DNA from: GCA-003244245 sp050699835
GTDB lineage: Bacteria; Actinomycetota; Actinomycetes; Mycobacteriales; Pseudonocardiaceae
Assembly: GCA_050699835.1 (NCBI GenBank)
Contig: JBOHFW010000424.1
Coordinates: 1 to 33,398, forward strand
Reading direction: 5' to 3'
DNA length: 33,398 nt
Shown here: positions 1 to 8,404 of the stretch, in pieces
How positions within the stretch are numbered: position 1 is the first letter of the stretch
Layout: every line of letters starts with the position of its first letter
The notes under the pieces: generated by a model
Seen by the model: only the letters and a program-made list of their open reading frames with translations
What the model was told of the DNA's origin: nothing
Databases searched by the model: none
Translations under genes and position numbers: made by a program

Positions 1-2519
1 GACTCGGGGTCCGCACAGAGATCCTCCCAGTGCTTGATCCGCGGTTTGTGGAGACCAGCGCGGAAATCATTGTAGCGTGGGATGCCACGCTGGCGGGTGC
101 GCACGAGGTCGACCACCGACAGATCGATGCGTTCCCCATCACGTTCGAAGTCCTGCAGCGAGCGTGGATAATTGTGCAGCGTAATTGCACCAGGATGTGA
201 AATGCCGAACGAGTAGAGCAGGTTATGCAGGCCTAATGCACGCATCTCGTCGTCAGCTTTATCGCCCTGAATTTCCAGAAAGCCCCGTTCGCCCAGCAGC
301 CTCCCCGAGCGGTAATCGTAGAAGCAGTAATCGTCCGGCAGTAGCGGATGCATACGGTACACCGTGACAAAATCCTCAGTCAACGAATAAGGAGCAGTGT
401 GGTGATCGGGGAGCGTCTTCGAGATTCCTACGCTAGCGTGTTCGTCCAGCAGCCAGAGACCAAGCCTGGCTATCCAGTCGTTGGCTGGGGGACCGTGCCA
501 GTTGGCACCTAATCCCAGGTCGATCGCCTCGGTGGCGAGGATAGCCGGGGTCCACTCCACGGTGTGGATCTTGGCGATGAGCGCGGAGACGATCAGCCGC
601 GCCGTTTGATAGACCTGATCGTCGCTCCACCCGCGATAGTGCGCGCGAAGTTCATCGCAGAGCAAGTTGTGCTCGCGGGCAAACAGCGTGTGCAGGCCGC
701 TGAGACCAAGCCACCAGCTCTCGTTGAAACCCGTGATTTCAAACCCTTTGGTGTCTTGCGGAAGATAACCCTCTGGAGAAAGTCGCAGCTTGGGTCCTTC
801 GCGCAGTTTATACGCTTTCACGCTGTCGACGCCGTAGACCTCAGAACCATCCCACCAGTGTGATGCTGAGTTGGCGAACAACCGGGGCGGCCGATCAGCG
901 CGATCTTTACCCAGCGACACGTTTCCGGCGATGCGCATCTCTGGTTCCAGCGGCCCACCGGGTATATTGGACCACCCGGCCATTCCTGGCGGCAGCGGGA
1001 CCCGGACATCGTTGCTTCCTAGCGGATGGCGCGCATGGTTTACCCAGTCATGCACCTGGAATTGGATCCACGCCGCGGCAAGCAGATTGAGCGATCGCGC
1101 CGGCAGGAACGTCTTGCGGTAGAGCAGCTGCTGGCTGACGACGATCGGGTTGGGCTCATCGAACAAATCTGGACGGTAATCGGGCTTCAGGTTGCGGCCG
1201 AAAGTTGCGCCCGCAGCGCCCATCTGGGGTTCGGACAGGTCATTGTAGGTGCCATCGAAGGTACGGCGTACCCGGACCGTCTCGTCAGGCAATGGGGGAA
1301 CCGGGCGTGCCGCCGGCGGCGCCTCACGCACTTCGGTATCGATGAGGTTATGGCGACGCAGGACGTCACGGAAGCCGGCGAGGTTCAGCACACTCAGCCG
1401 CATCGGCAGCCGGTGCCACTCCACATAGCGATTCAGGACCGAGAACACCGCACGGGCGGCTGCGCCGAGGACAACGTTGCGCGGCGGCGGATCGGACCGC
1501 CAGCGGAACCCGCGACGGTGTGCCGCGCTCGCGTCATACGCGACCTTACGGGCCCGATTGAGGTTGCCCAGCGGGCGAAAGCTGTCAGTGGTGTTCCACG
1601 GGTTAAACGCCATGCCATCGATCATGCGTGTGTCGATACCTTGCTGGCCCCCAAGCTCGACGTTGCGTTTGCTGATGGTGAGTATGGCAACCGGCTCCGG
1701 GGGCGAGACGCTCTCCGACCAAGCGACCGAGGTGTCCTCGATCGGCGTGGACTGCGCGTCTGCGAACCGTTGGATGCAAAGCTCGAAGCGCAGGTTGCCG
1801 TCGGCCAGGCGGCGGGCTGCGTCGTGCGTCAGGAAATCAGGGTCATGCTCCGACGGCTCCGGTCCCAGTAACGTATCGGGCGCCGGCCGGAGCAGGTAGC
1901 GGACGGCGAGCGTGTCTCCCCAACGGATCGCGCCGCGGCTCCAGTAGGTCTCAGTCGCGATGCTGCGCACCTTGCGTCGGCGCGCGGCGAAAACGTTTCG
2001 CAGCATGCGTACCGTTTCAGACGGACCGCAGATGAACGCGAGTCTCACCAAGCCGAACACTTGGGAAACCGGGCCGCCTGCGGTCGCGTTCGCGAACTTC
2101 ACGAACTGACGCGCGTCTCGTGCGTGCGACACCGGAAAGTTAGTCATCAACAGGTCGTGCTGACACTCCGGTGAGACGTTGATCCGAAGGGCGACGCCGC
2201 GCATGTCCGGCTTATAGTCGGGTGCTCCGTTGCCGGCGGCATTCGAGAAGCGGACGATGGTGGGATAGGCCGCGCCCGGTTCGGCAAATTCGACCTGCAA
2301 GTCGGCTGGAATGTCGAGAAAACGGAGCTCGGCATCCTCGACAGCGAGCGTCGACTTGGCGTGGAGAGCGCGGTCGATGGCGTGGGGAACTCCGTTTCTG
2401 CTCGCGTGCTTCCGGTTCTTGAGCTGGACAAGCATGATCTCCTTCGCCAGCTGCTCGAACAAGACGCGCTCGGTCTTGGGGTTGCCTCCAACGAACTCCT
2501 CGGTCCATATCTGTGTCAT
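1..2519 (-). CDS. Catalase-related / fatty-acid haem dioxygenase fusion protein (partial, C-terminus off window)
   Basis: An uninterrupted minus-strand frame of 839 codons starts at ATG 2519 and runs off the left edge. The start follows an AAGAGGA ribosome site and lies 30 bp behind the upstream ThDP gene. Residues about 45-340 read as a small catalase-related haem domain: distal His53 in RALHAKS, VRFSNAAG at 89-96, the stretch TYWSRGAIRWGD, AFNPW at 304-308, and R324-x3-Y328 as the proximal tyrosine ligand. Residues about 415-839 read as an animal-haem-peroxidase/cyclooxygenase-type domain: Q486-x3-H490 as distal Gln/His, DGSEVYG, LFAREHN, and Y721-x2-H724 in VYRMHPLLP. This last motif aligns with the catalytic Tyr385 and proximal His388 of cyclooxygenase, so fatty-acid dioxygenation is expected rather than simple peroxidation. 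In Nostoc, a related dioxygenase works with a separate catalase-related hydroperoxide lyase. Here the two are one chain. Substrate and product are inferred. Confidence 0.88.
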   Translation of the reverse strand, partial: MTQIWTEEFVGGNPKTERVLFEQLAKEIMLVQLKNRKHASRNGVPHAIDRALHAKSTLAVEDAELRFLDIPADLQVEFAEPGAAYPTIVRFSNAAGNGAPDYKPDMRGVALRINVSPECQHDLLMTNFPVSHARDARQFVKFANATAGGPVSQVFGLVRLAFICGPSETVRMLRNVFAARRRKVRSIATETYWSRGAIRWGDTLAVRYLLRPAPDTLLGPEPSEHDPDFLTHDAARRLADGNLRFELCIQRFADAQSTPIEDTSVAWSESVSPPEPVAILTISKRNVELGGQQGIDTRMIDGMAFNPWNTTDSFRPLGNLNRARKVAYDASAAHRRGFRWRSDPPPRNVVLGAAARAVFSVLNRYVEWHRLPMRLSVLNLAGFRDVLRRHNLIDTEVREAPPAARPVPPLPDETVRVRRTFDGTYNDLSEPQMGAAGATFGRNLKPDYRPDLFDEPNPIVVSQQLLYRKTFLPARSLNLLAAAWIQFQVHDWVNHARHPLGSNDVRVPLPPGMAGWSNIPGGPLEPEMRIAGNVSLGKDRADRPPRLFANSASHWWDGSEVYGVDSVKAYKLREGPKLRLSPEGYLPQDTKGFEITGFNESWWLGLSGLHTLFAREHNLLCDELRAHYRGWSDDQVYQTARLIVSALIAKIHTVEWTPAILATEAIDLGLGANWHGPPANDWIARLGLWLLDEHASVGISKTLPDHHTAPYSLTEDFVTVYRMHPLLPDDYCFYDYRSGRLLGERGFLEIQGDKADDEMRALGLHNLLYSFGISHPGAITLHNYPRSLQDFERDGERIDLSVVDLVRTRQRGIPRYNDFRAGLHKPRIKHWEDLCADPE

Positions 2520-2549
2520 CAATCCGTCCTCTTCCCAGGAATCTCAGGC

Positions 2550-4256
2550 TCACCCATCACGAAAACTCTTTTCCAGCGTTTCAACGATTCCCGCGATCAC
2601 ACCATCAGGCGATGGGCTGTAATGCGGAACCGCCCAGCGTGTAATCTTCGCATCGATCACCGTCGGCCTGCCCGAGGCCAGTGCCGCGGCGAACGCGTCC
2701 TTGAACTCCTCGAGGGTCTCGACGCGGTAGCCATCCGCGCCGCACGCCCGCGCATAACTCGCAAAATCAGGGTTTTGAAATTCGACGAGCCCGGTTTCAC
2801 GGTACGTCACGATTTGGTAGAGTTTGATGAGCTTGAACTCATTGTCGTTGAAGATTATCCAGATCACTGGAATGTCGTTTTCAACCGCCGTCATCAGCTC
2901 GAATCCTGACAGTGAATAACAGCCGTCGCCACAGCCGACCACGACAGTTCGATCCGGGTGCGCAACCTTCAATCCCAGGGCACCGTTGACGTGCCCAGCC
3001 ATCGGCCCGAACGAGCCGGGTTTGCGAAAATGCTGACCTTCTTCGAGTTCGATATAATAGCCGAGCCAGGCAAGATGAGCGCCCGCATCGGCAAGGACGA
3101 TCCCATTTTCCGGCAGCATCTTTCCGATCGTCTGCGCGAGCTGGCCGGGATGGATGGATCCGGTCAGATGGGGGATTTTCCGAATCTCGTAGTCGCGGCC
3201 ATCTACCTTTTTCGGCGGGATTGATCCGACCTTTTTTTCGAGCGTGTCTGTAATCGCGGCGACCGCAGATCGTGCGTCGGCGACAAGAGCATGATCAGCC
3301 TTGTAAGTTTTGCCGATTTCCATCCTAGAAATGTTGATGTGGATCAACAGTTTGTCGGTGAACAGGTCGTCGTGATAGTTGAACGTCGCGTGCTGATTGA
3401 GCGAGTTTCCGATCGCCACCACCACATTAGCCTCACGAAATGCCTTCCATGCGCTGGCGTGGCCACTGTCGGCGAACACACCGATGGAAAGCGGATGACT
3501 CTCGGAAACTATCCCTTTTCCGTCAAGAGTCGTGAGGAGCGGGATCTGGAAGCGCTCGATGAATCGCTTAATTTCTTCACCGGCACCACTGCGGATCGCT
3601 CCGAAGCCGACCAGCGCGACGATCGACTTACTCCGCTGAATCGCGTCGGCGAGCACCACAGCGATCTGCTCGACACACGCAGGATCCGGCAAAACCGGTT
3701 TCACCCGGAGCCTGATATCGTGATAATTGTCAACCGTCATGTTGTGCGTCAGATTTTCGGGCACGTGGATATGCACCGGTCCTGGCCTGCCTTCGAAGGC
3801 GATGTTGACCGCTTCCTCGAGCACATCACATGTGTGGGCGATGTCGGTGAGCAGATAGGACTGCTTGGTCGTCGCAGTGAACATCGCATGGGAATCGGGA
3901 GTGCGATTCACCCCGGAAGTCTCGTTGAGCGATCCTCTCCCGCGCCACTCAAGCGATGCGAATCCCGATATCGCCAGCACAGGATAGGAGTCGGACATCG
4001 CTACCGCAAGCCCAGAAAAAAGATTAAATGCACCCGGCCCAGCGGTCGCAAAACAGACACCTAAACGATTAGTGTACATTGCATAGCCGCACGCCATGAA
4101 CGATGCCGCCTGCTCATGCCGGGTCATAATCGGCCGAATTTTCTTGGAGTGCTTGAGCGCCAGCATAAGGCTTGCCGCGTTCTCGCCGGCACCGCCGAAC
4201 GCAGCCTCCACCCCGATACTCTCGAGCCCTTTGACGATCGCCTCGTAAACTCGCAT
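2550..4256 (-). CDS. Thiamine-diphosphate-dependent enzyme (acetolactate synthase/decarboxylase superfamily)
   Basis: This 568-residue protein has the three-domain layout of the acetolactate synthase, benzoylformate decarboxylase and sulfopyruvate decarboxylase superfamily. The activating glutamate is E48 in MTRHEQAA. The FATAGPG segment follows, then a central nucleotide-fold domain (about 190-340). The ThDP/Mg motif starts at GDG 443-445 and ends with NDN at 470-472. The start at 4256 is set by a strong AAGGAGGA 8 bases upstream. The peroxidase fusion gene follows after 29 bp, so the two are almost certainly cotranscribed. The residues that separate carboligases from decarboxylases cannot be assigned by eye, so the substrate is unknown. 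Beside a CoM-dependent carboxylase and an acylating aldehyde dehydrogenase, a 2-oxoacid or aldehyde substrate is plausible. The gene uses visibly more A/T-rich codons than the genes to its right, which may indicate recent transfer. Confidence 0.9.
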   Translation of the reverse strand: MRVYEAIVKGLESIGVEAAFGGAGENAASLMLALKHSKKIRPIMTRHEQAASFMACGYAMYTNRLGVCFATAGPGAFNLFSGLAVAMSDSYPVLAISGFASLEWRGRGSLNETSGVNRTPDSHAMFTATTKQSYLLTDIAHTCDVLEEAVNIAFEGRPGPVHIHVPENLTHNMTVDNYHDIRLRVKPVLPDPACVEQIAVVLADAIQRSKSIVALVGFGAIRSGAGEEIKRFIERFQIPLLTTLDGKGIVSESHPLSIGVFADSGHASAWKAFREANVVVAIGNSLNQHATFNYHDDLFTDKLLIHINISRMEIGKTYKADHALVADARSAVAAITDTLEKKVGSIPPKKVDGRDYEIRKIPHLTGSIHPGQLAQTIGKMLPENGIVLADAGAHLAWLGYYIELEEGQHFRKPGSFGPMAGHVNGALGLKVAHPDRTVVVGCGDGCYSLSGFELMTAVENDIPVIWIIFNDNEFKLIKLYQIVTYRETGLVEFQNPDFASYARACGADGYRVETLEEFKDAFAAALASGRPTVIDAKITRWAVPHYSPSPDGVIAGIVETLEKSFRDG

Positions 4257-4395
4257 GGGTCTGTCCTCCTTGTCCGCCGTGGCGATCAGACGCGTTGTTG
4301 ACGTACCACCGGAAGATCACTATCGGCGGGGCGTCTACACCGGGGCAGCGTCCTGCCGAGCGCGTGGAAGCGACGTCGACACTGTTGCTCGACAT
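4114..4395 (-). other. Possible small upstream ORF overlapping the ThDP gene
   Basis: The 283-bp space between the 2-KPCC gene and the ThDP gene (4257-4539) contains an ATG at 4395 preceded by GGAGGAGG, which is a near-perfect ribosome site. The frame codes for 93 residues. It passes through the ThDP gene's own ribosome site and overlaps the first ~140 bases of that gene out of frame. The first ~45 residues are outside the ThDP gene and include APPIVIFRWYV and a Gly/Gln-rich stretch (HGGQGGQ). I recognise no family. It may be a leader peptide or an accidental frame. The rest of the 283 bp shows no other clear feature. Confidence 0.2.
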
Positions 4396-4539
4396 CGGCG
4401 CCTCCTCCAGACCAGCACCGCAGCCGGTCCAGGCAAGCCGGCTCAGGTTGCTGAGAATGAGAGGTGCCACACCCCTATGCTGGTACAAGCGAGGCCTGCG
4501 GGACAGGGATTATTTACTCGGTCGGAGAGGGCGTTTGAT

Positions 4540-6108
4540 CTATAGGTCGACGAGCTTGCGGCGACCGGCGCGCAGCCGGGACAGCTGGATGAAGTGTTCC
4601 GGGTTGAGGAACAGCTCGTTCATCCAGCCGAGCTCGTCGATCGTCAGGCCCTCCGGCCGATGGATCAGGTAGTCCAGATACTGGAAGGCGTCCTTGGCGC
4701 CGTAGCCGACGTGGTGCGCGCCGAGCACCTTGCGGGATGTGCCATCCACGACCAGCTTCTGGAAACCGCTCAGCTCAGGCCTGCTGAAGGCGTAGAGCAT
4801 GGACCGCTCCGAGCACGGCAGCGGCAGGTTCTCACTGTCAAGGCCTTCCACATAAGGTGGCATCTGGATGATGATGACCTCATCACACGCCGCCCGAGCC
4901 TCCTGCTCGCTGAGCCCCACCCAAGTGACTTCGTAGGTGGTATGCAGGAAATCCGGGTACTCAGCGAAGTCGAATTCGATGTGCTCCCCCATGATGTTGC
5001 GGGCCGCTGTGACGCCGCACTTGCGGGCCTTGAACATCTCCATCGGCCCCTCGATCATGTCCCCGATCGCGTACACGTTCGGCACAGTGGTCCGCATCGT
5101 CTTGTCGACGTAGACCCGGCCGGCGGCGTCCACCTTGATCCCGAGTACGTCCTGCGGGTGTGCGGTATTCGGGCGCTCCCCGGTGGCCACGAAGACGAAG
5201 TCGGTCTCGATGTCGACCTCCTCGCCGCCGGCCAGCCGCACCGTCACGCTATGTACTGAACAGCCTCCGTTCACCGAGATGGGCGCCGCACCCTCAAAGA
5301 TGTCCATGCCGCGCTTGCGCATGCCCTCCACAACATATCGCCGCAGGTCCTCATCGACATGATGCAGGTTGCGCGTGCGCATGAGGGGCGAACGGGTCAC
5401 GATCGTCGTATCACACCCCGTCGCGTGGAAGAACGACCCGTATTCCATGGCGACTTTGCTGCCGCCGATGACGACGCAGCGGGTCGGTTCGTAGTCCAGC
5501 TCCTCGATGAGGCTGACGAAGTCGTAGACGCCGCGCAGGTCAAGGCCGGGAATTTCCGGGTACATCGGTCGGGCGCCCATCCCGAGCACGAGGTTGTGGC
5601 CCTGGAAGGTTCTCCCGCCAGCGGTCACGGTGTTTCGATCAACGATCCTCGCCCCCGCGTTGAGGACGTACTCGACCTCCAACTGCTCCTTGGTCTGCCA
5701 GTTCATGAACGCGTGCGCGCTGCCACGTCCGGCCACGAACAGCTTCACCAGCTGCAGGATGCTCGCCCGCGAGGCATCGAATTTCGGAAAGAACAACTCG
5801 TCGGAGAACCAGCGCATCAGGTCGAGCTCGGCGGCGGCGTCGGAGAACAGGTGATGTGGCACACAAGCCTGGTGCGGGCAGGACCCACCCAGAAATGGCC
5901 AGGCATCGATGATCAACGGGCGCCCACCCATGGCCTTCAGGTACGCCGCACCGAATCGGCCGCCCGCGCCACCGCCCACGAAGATGGCGTCGAAGACGGT
6001 GTCGTCGCGCTCCACGTTGATCAACGGCTCGGAATCCGGGTCAGCCAGGCACTGTTCGATAATGGTGTTCCACTCGGCGAGGTTGAAATGCTTGTCTCGG
6101 ATGTCCAC
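4540..6108 (-). CDS. xecC: 2-ketopropyl-coenzyme M oxidoreductase/carboxylase (2-KPCC) homologue
   Basis: 2-KPCC is the last enzyme of bacterial epoxypropane metabolism. It reductively cleaves the thioether of 2-ketopropyl-CoM and carboxylates the product to acetoacetate, using NADPH, FAD and a redox disulfide. Starting at GTG 6108 the protein has 522 residues, against 523 in the Xanthobacter enzyme. The FAD motif GGGAGGRFG is followed by GGSCPHQACVPHH, giving the redox pair C77/C82. R51 and the Arg of MFKARK correspond to the two sulfonate-binding arginines. H132 and M135 match H137/M140. The C-terminal FLNPEHFIQ supplies F500, H505 and Q508, the Phe/His pair that replaces the usual His-Glu of disulfide oxidoreductases and marks 2-KPCC. 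The frame continues upstream to 6315, but that part overlaps the divergent gene and has no homologous look. The ThDP and dioxygenase genes lie downstream on the same strand. No CoM transferase or hydroxypropyl-CoM dehydrogenase is in the window. Confidence 0.9.
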   Translation of the reverse strand: MDIRDKHFNLAEWNTIIEQCLADPDSEPLINVERDDTVFDAIFVGGGAGGRFGAAYLKAMGGRPLIIDAWPFLGGSCPHQACVPHHLFSDAAAELDLMRWFSDELFFPKFDASRASILQLVKLFVAGRGSAHAFMNWQTKEQLEVEYVLNAGARIVDRNTVTAGGRTFQGHNLVLGMGARPMYPEIPGLDLRGVYDFVSLIEELDYEPTRCVVIGGSKVAMEYGSFFHATGCDTTIVTRSPLMRTRNLHHVDEDLRRYVVEGMRKRGMDIFEGAAPISVNGGCSVHSVTVRLAGGEEVDIETDFVFVATGERPNTAHPQDVLGIKVDAAGRVYVDKTMRTTVPNVYAIGDMIEGPMEMFKARKCGVTAARNIMGEHIEFDFAEYPDFLHTTYEVTWVGLSEQEARAACDEVIIIQMPPYVEGLDSENLPLPCSERSMLYAFSRPELSGFQKLVVDGTSRKVLGAHHVGYGAKDAFQYLDYLIHRPEGLTIDELGWMNELFLNPEHFIQLSRLRAGRRKLVDL

Positions 6109-6259
6109 CGACCCACCATCCCCGTTATACCGGCCAAGGCGCCTTGACCATAATTCTCCTAGACCGCGCCGGTGACGTCCCTGAGAGACAAGGCAAGCCC
6201 CTAGGTTCGTCCCGCGATGCTGAATACCTCCGGCAAACCCATGCGAGACCGTGGACACC
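6109..6259. promoter_or_regulatory. Divergent promoter region between 2-KPCC and acylating aldehyde dehydrogenase genes
   Basis: About 150 bp separate two divergent starts (GTG 6108 on minus, ATG 6260 on plus), so promoters for both directions should lie here, with room for a shared operator. I see no unambiguous -35/-10 pair or strong inverted repeat. The assignment rests on gene orientation only. Confidence 0.45.
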
Positions 6260-7648
6260 ATGAGCGACGACGTGTCGTCGATGGTAAGGCGGGCGCGTAT
6301 CGCGCAAGGCGCCATCGCCGACTACCGCCAGGAGCAAGTCGATGAGCTGGTGACCGCGGTCGCGTGGGCCGTGGCACGCAAGGACCGGGCCGAGACGCTG
6401 GCGCAGCTCGCCGTCGACGAGGGCGGGTTCGGTAACTATCCGGACAAGGTCATCAAGATCAACAAAAGGGTGCTCGGTGTGCTCCGCGACATGCGCTCGG
6501 CGCGCACCGTTGGAGTCGTCTCTGAAGACCCCGAGCGAGGCCTGGTGTTGATCGCCAAGCCAGTGGGTGTCGTCGCGGCGCTGATCCCAACCACCGGACC
6601 GGACGCCACCCCGCCGGTCAAGACACTGTTCGCGCTCAAGGGCCGCAATGCGATCATCATCGCCCCGCACCCCCGGACTAAGCGCACCAGCGCGGCCGTC
6701 GTGGGCTACATGCGCCAGGCGTGCGAACAGGTCGGAGCGCCGGCCGATCTGGTCCAGGCGATCTCCGCGCCGTCGATCGCGACGACCCAGGAGCTGATGC
6801 GCCAGGCCGACCTCATCGTGGCCACCGGAGGTCACGCAATGGTGCACGCCGCGTATAGCTCCGGGACCCCCGCGTACGGGGTCGGGGTGGGTAATGCGGT
6901 GCACGTGGTCGACGAGACCGCCGACCTCGACGACGCGGCACACGCGATCGCCACGGCCAAGACCTTCGACTACGCCACCAGCTGCCTGGCAGACAACGCG
7001 GTGCTCGCCGAGGCGAGCATTCACGACGCATTGCTCGACCGGTTAGTGGCGGCCGGCGGCCACCTCTGCTCCGCAGCCGAGCGCACCGCGCTGCGACAGC
7101 TGATGTGGCCCAAGGGCGGCGGCATCCCGGTGCTCGAGGTGATCGCCAAGCCGGCCACCCGGATCGCGGAGCTGGCCGGGTTCACCATCGCGGCGGACCG
7201 GACCTTCCTCATCGTCGGCGAGGACGGGGTCGGGCCGGAACATCCATTCTCCGGCGAGAAGCTCTCGGTGGTGCTCGCCCTCTACCGCTACTCGGGCGGG
7301 ATAGGGCGGGCTGTCGAGCTGGTCAACGCGATCACCGATTACCAGGGTGCCGGGCACACCTGTGGCATCCATACCAGTAACGACGAACACATCAACGCGC
7401 TGGCCATGGGCACCAGGACCGCCAGGGTGCTGGTCAACCAGAACCTCAACGAGGGCGCCGGCAGCCCGCGCAACGGCCTGCCGTTCACCCTCAGCCTCAG
7501 CTGCGGCACCTGGGGCGGCAACATCACCACCGAAAACGTCAACGCCCGTCACTTCGTCAACCTCACCTGGGTGTCCCGCCCGGTACCGGCCCGGTCGGCC
7601 GACGAGGAGGAGCTGTTCGCTACCCACTGGGCCCGCCACGGACGGTAG
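6260..7648 (+). CDS. CoA-acylating aldehyde dehydrogenase (sulfoacetaldehyde dehydrogenase SauS-like)
   Basis: This 462-residue protein belongs to the CoA-acylating aldehyde dehydrogenases, which convert an aldehyde, CoA and NAD(P)+ to an acyl-CoA. The catalytic cysteine is in FDYATSCLADNAVL. The family's C-terminal signature CGTWGGN, followed by TENV and a HFVNLTW motif, is present, as in EutE, AdhE and SauS. There is no extra alcohol dehydrogenase domain. A GTG nine bases upstream (6251) is an alternative start; neither has a strong ribosome site. The gene is divergent from the 2-KPCC homologue. From memory, alkene- and vinyl-chloride-degrading actinobacteria carry acylating semialdehyde dehydrogenases and a 2-KPCC-like disulfide oxidoreductase near their CoM-dependent genes, which would fit this pairing. 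The exact aldehyde (sulfoacetaldehyde, a CoM-linked aldehyde or an aliphatic one) cannot be told from sequence. Confidence 0.85.
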   Translation: MSDDVSSMVRRARIAQGAIADYRQEQVDELVTAVAWAVARKDRAETLAQLAVDEGGFGNYPDKVIKINKRVLGVLRDMRSARTVGVVSEDPERGLVLIAKPVGVVAALIPTTGPDATPPVKTLFALKGRNAIIIAPHPRTKRTSAAVVGYMRQACEQVGAPADLVQAISAPSIATTQELMRQADLIVATGGHAMVHAAYSSGTPAYGVGVGNAVHVVDETADLDDAAHAIATAKTFDYATSCLADNAVLAEASIHDALLDRLVAAGGHLCSAAERTALRQLMWPKGGGIPVLEVIAKPATRIAELAGFTIAADRTFLIVGEDGVGPEHPFSGEKLSVVLALYRYSGGIGRAVELVNAITDYQGAGHTCGIHTSNDEHINALAMGTRTARVLVNQNLNEGAGSPRNGLPFTLSLSCGTWGGNITTENVNARHFVNLTWVSRPVPARSADEEELFATHWARHGR

Positions 7649-7759
7649 CCGGTAACCTGGCATCCCGGCCAGATGGAGGCTGGTCTCGGTGGTCGATCTC
7701 CGCGTACGGTATTGGGGCTGACACCGGATGTGCCCGCGCTGCGCCACGAGGAGAACGGC

Positions 7760-8404
7760 GTGACCAACACACTGGAACTCGGTATCCCGGGTCTGCGGAT
7801 AGCCGAGGGAGATCATATCTGTGCCTTTTACCGGGGCTCTGACGAGCGGGACGAGATCCTCATCCCCTACTTGCAGGCGGGACTGCGGACCGGGGACAAG
7901 TGCATCTGCGTGGTGGACGCGGTCGAGCCACGAGAGGTGCTGGCCGCGCTGGGCAGCACGGCTGAGGTCGACCGGTGGATCGGCGACACCCAGCTGGAAG
8001 TGCATGCCTCCACCGATGCCTACCTTCGCACCGGCCGGTTCAGTACTGAAGAGATGATGGCGTTCTGGGAGAACTTCGTCGGTCTGGCTGTCAACGGCAA
8101 GTTCAGCTTCACCCGTTCGGTTGGCGAGATGACCTGGGCGTTGCGGCAGGCACCTGGCGTCGAAGAGCTGGTGGGCTACGAATCGGAGCTCAACCGGTTC
8201 CTGCCCCGCTACCCCCAGGTCATCCTCTGCCTCTACGACCTGAGGCGGTTCGGCGGCGAGATCGTCATCGACATGCTCAAGACCCATCCCAGAGTGCTGC
8301 TCAGCGGGATGGTGCTGGACAACCCGTACTACCTCGAGCCCGACGAGTTCCTCGCGGTCCGGTCCCAGACGCCAGCGCAAGGCCCAGCCGCACCGCAGTC
8401 ATGA
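7760..8404 (+). CDS. MEDS (DcmR-type sensory) domain protein
   Basis: This 214-residue protein consists of a single MEDS domain, the sensory fold first noted in DcmR, the dichloromethane-responsive regulator, and in methanogen/methylotroph proteins. The family-typical opening GDHICAFYRG lies near the N-terminus, followed by a leucine-rich segment and CICVVD. No DNA-binding or kinase domain is present, so it must signal through a partner. The start is GTG 7760, supported by AGGAG eight bases upstream; the frame is open further upstream but without a ribosome site. Its TGA overlaps the ATG of the PucR-type gene (ATGA), implying translational coupling and a shared function. It lies 111 bp behind the acylating aldehyde dehydrogenase on the same strand and probably reports on substrate availability for that block. 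Confidence 0.8.
   Translation: MTNTLELGIPGLRIAEGDHICAFYRGSDERDEILIPYLQAGLRTGDKCICVVDAVEPREVLAALGSTAEVDRWIGDTQLEVHASTDAYLRTGRFSTEEMMAFWENFVGLAVNGKFSFTRSVGEMTWALRQAPGVEELVGYESELNRFLPRYPQVILCLYDLRRFGGEIVIDMLKTHPRVLLSGMVLDNPYYLEPDEFLAVRSQTPAQGPAAPQS

Noticed and set aside
1026..1871. Plus-strand 281-codon open frame
   Set aside because: It is antisense to the peroxidase fusion, whose frame shows clear domain motifs; the plus-strand product has no family features and is Arg/Val-rich as expected of a shadow frame.
2550..4256. Naming the ThDP enzyme sulfopyruvate decarboxylase or sulfoacetaldehyde acetyltransferase
   Set aside because: The CoM/sulfonate context is tempting, but only superfamily motifs are visible; no substrate-specific residues could be assigned.
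6109..6315. N-terminal extension of the 2-KPCC homologue to an upstream start at 6315
   Set aside because: The extra residues would overlap the divergent dehydrogenase gene and have no counterpart in 2-KPCC; GTG 6108 gives the family length.
7043..8380. Minus-strand 445-codon open frame across the aldehyde dehydrogenase and MEDS genes
   Set aside because: It runs antisense through two recognisable genes and has no domain; long antisense frames are common in high-GC DNA.
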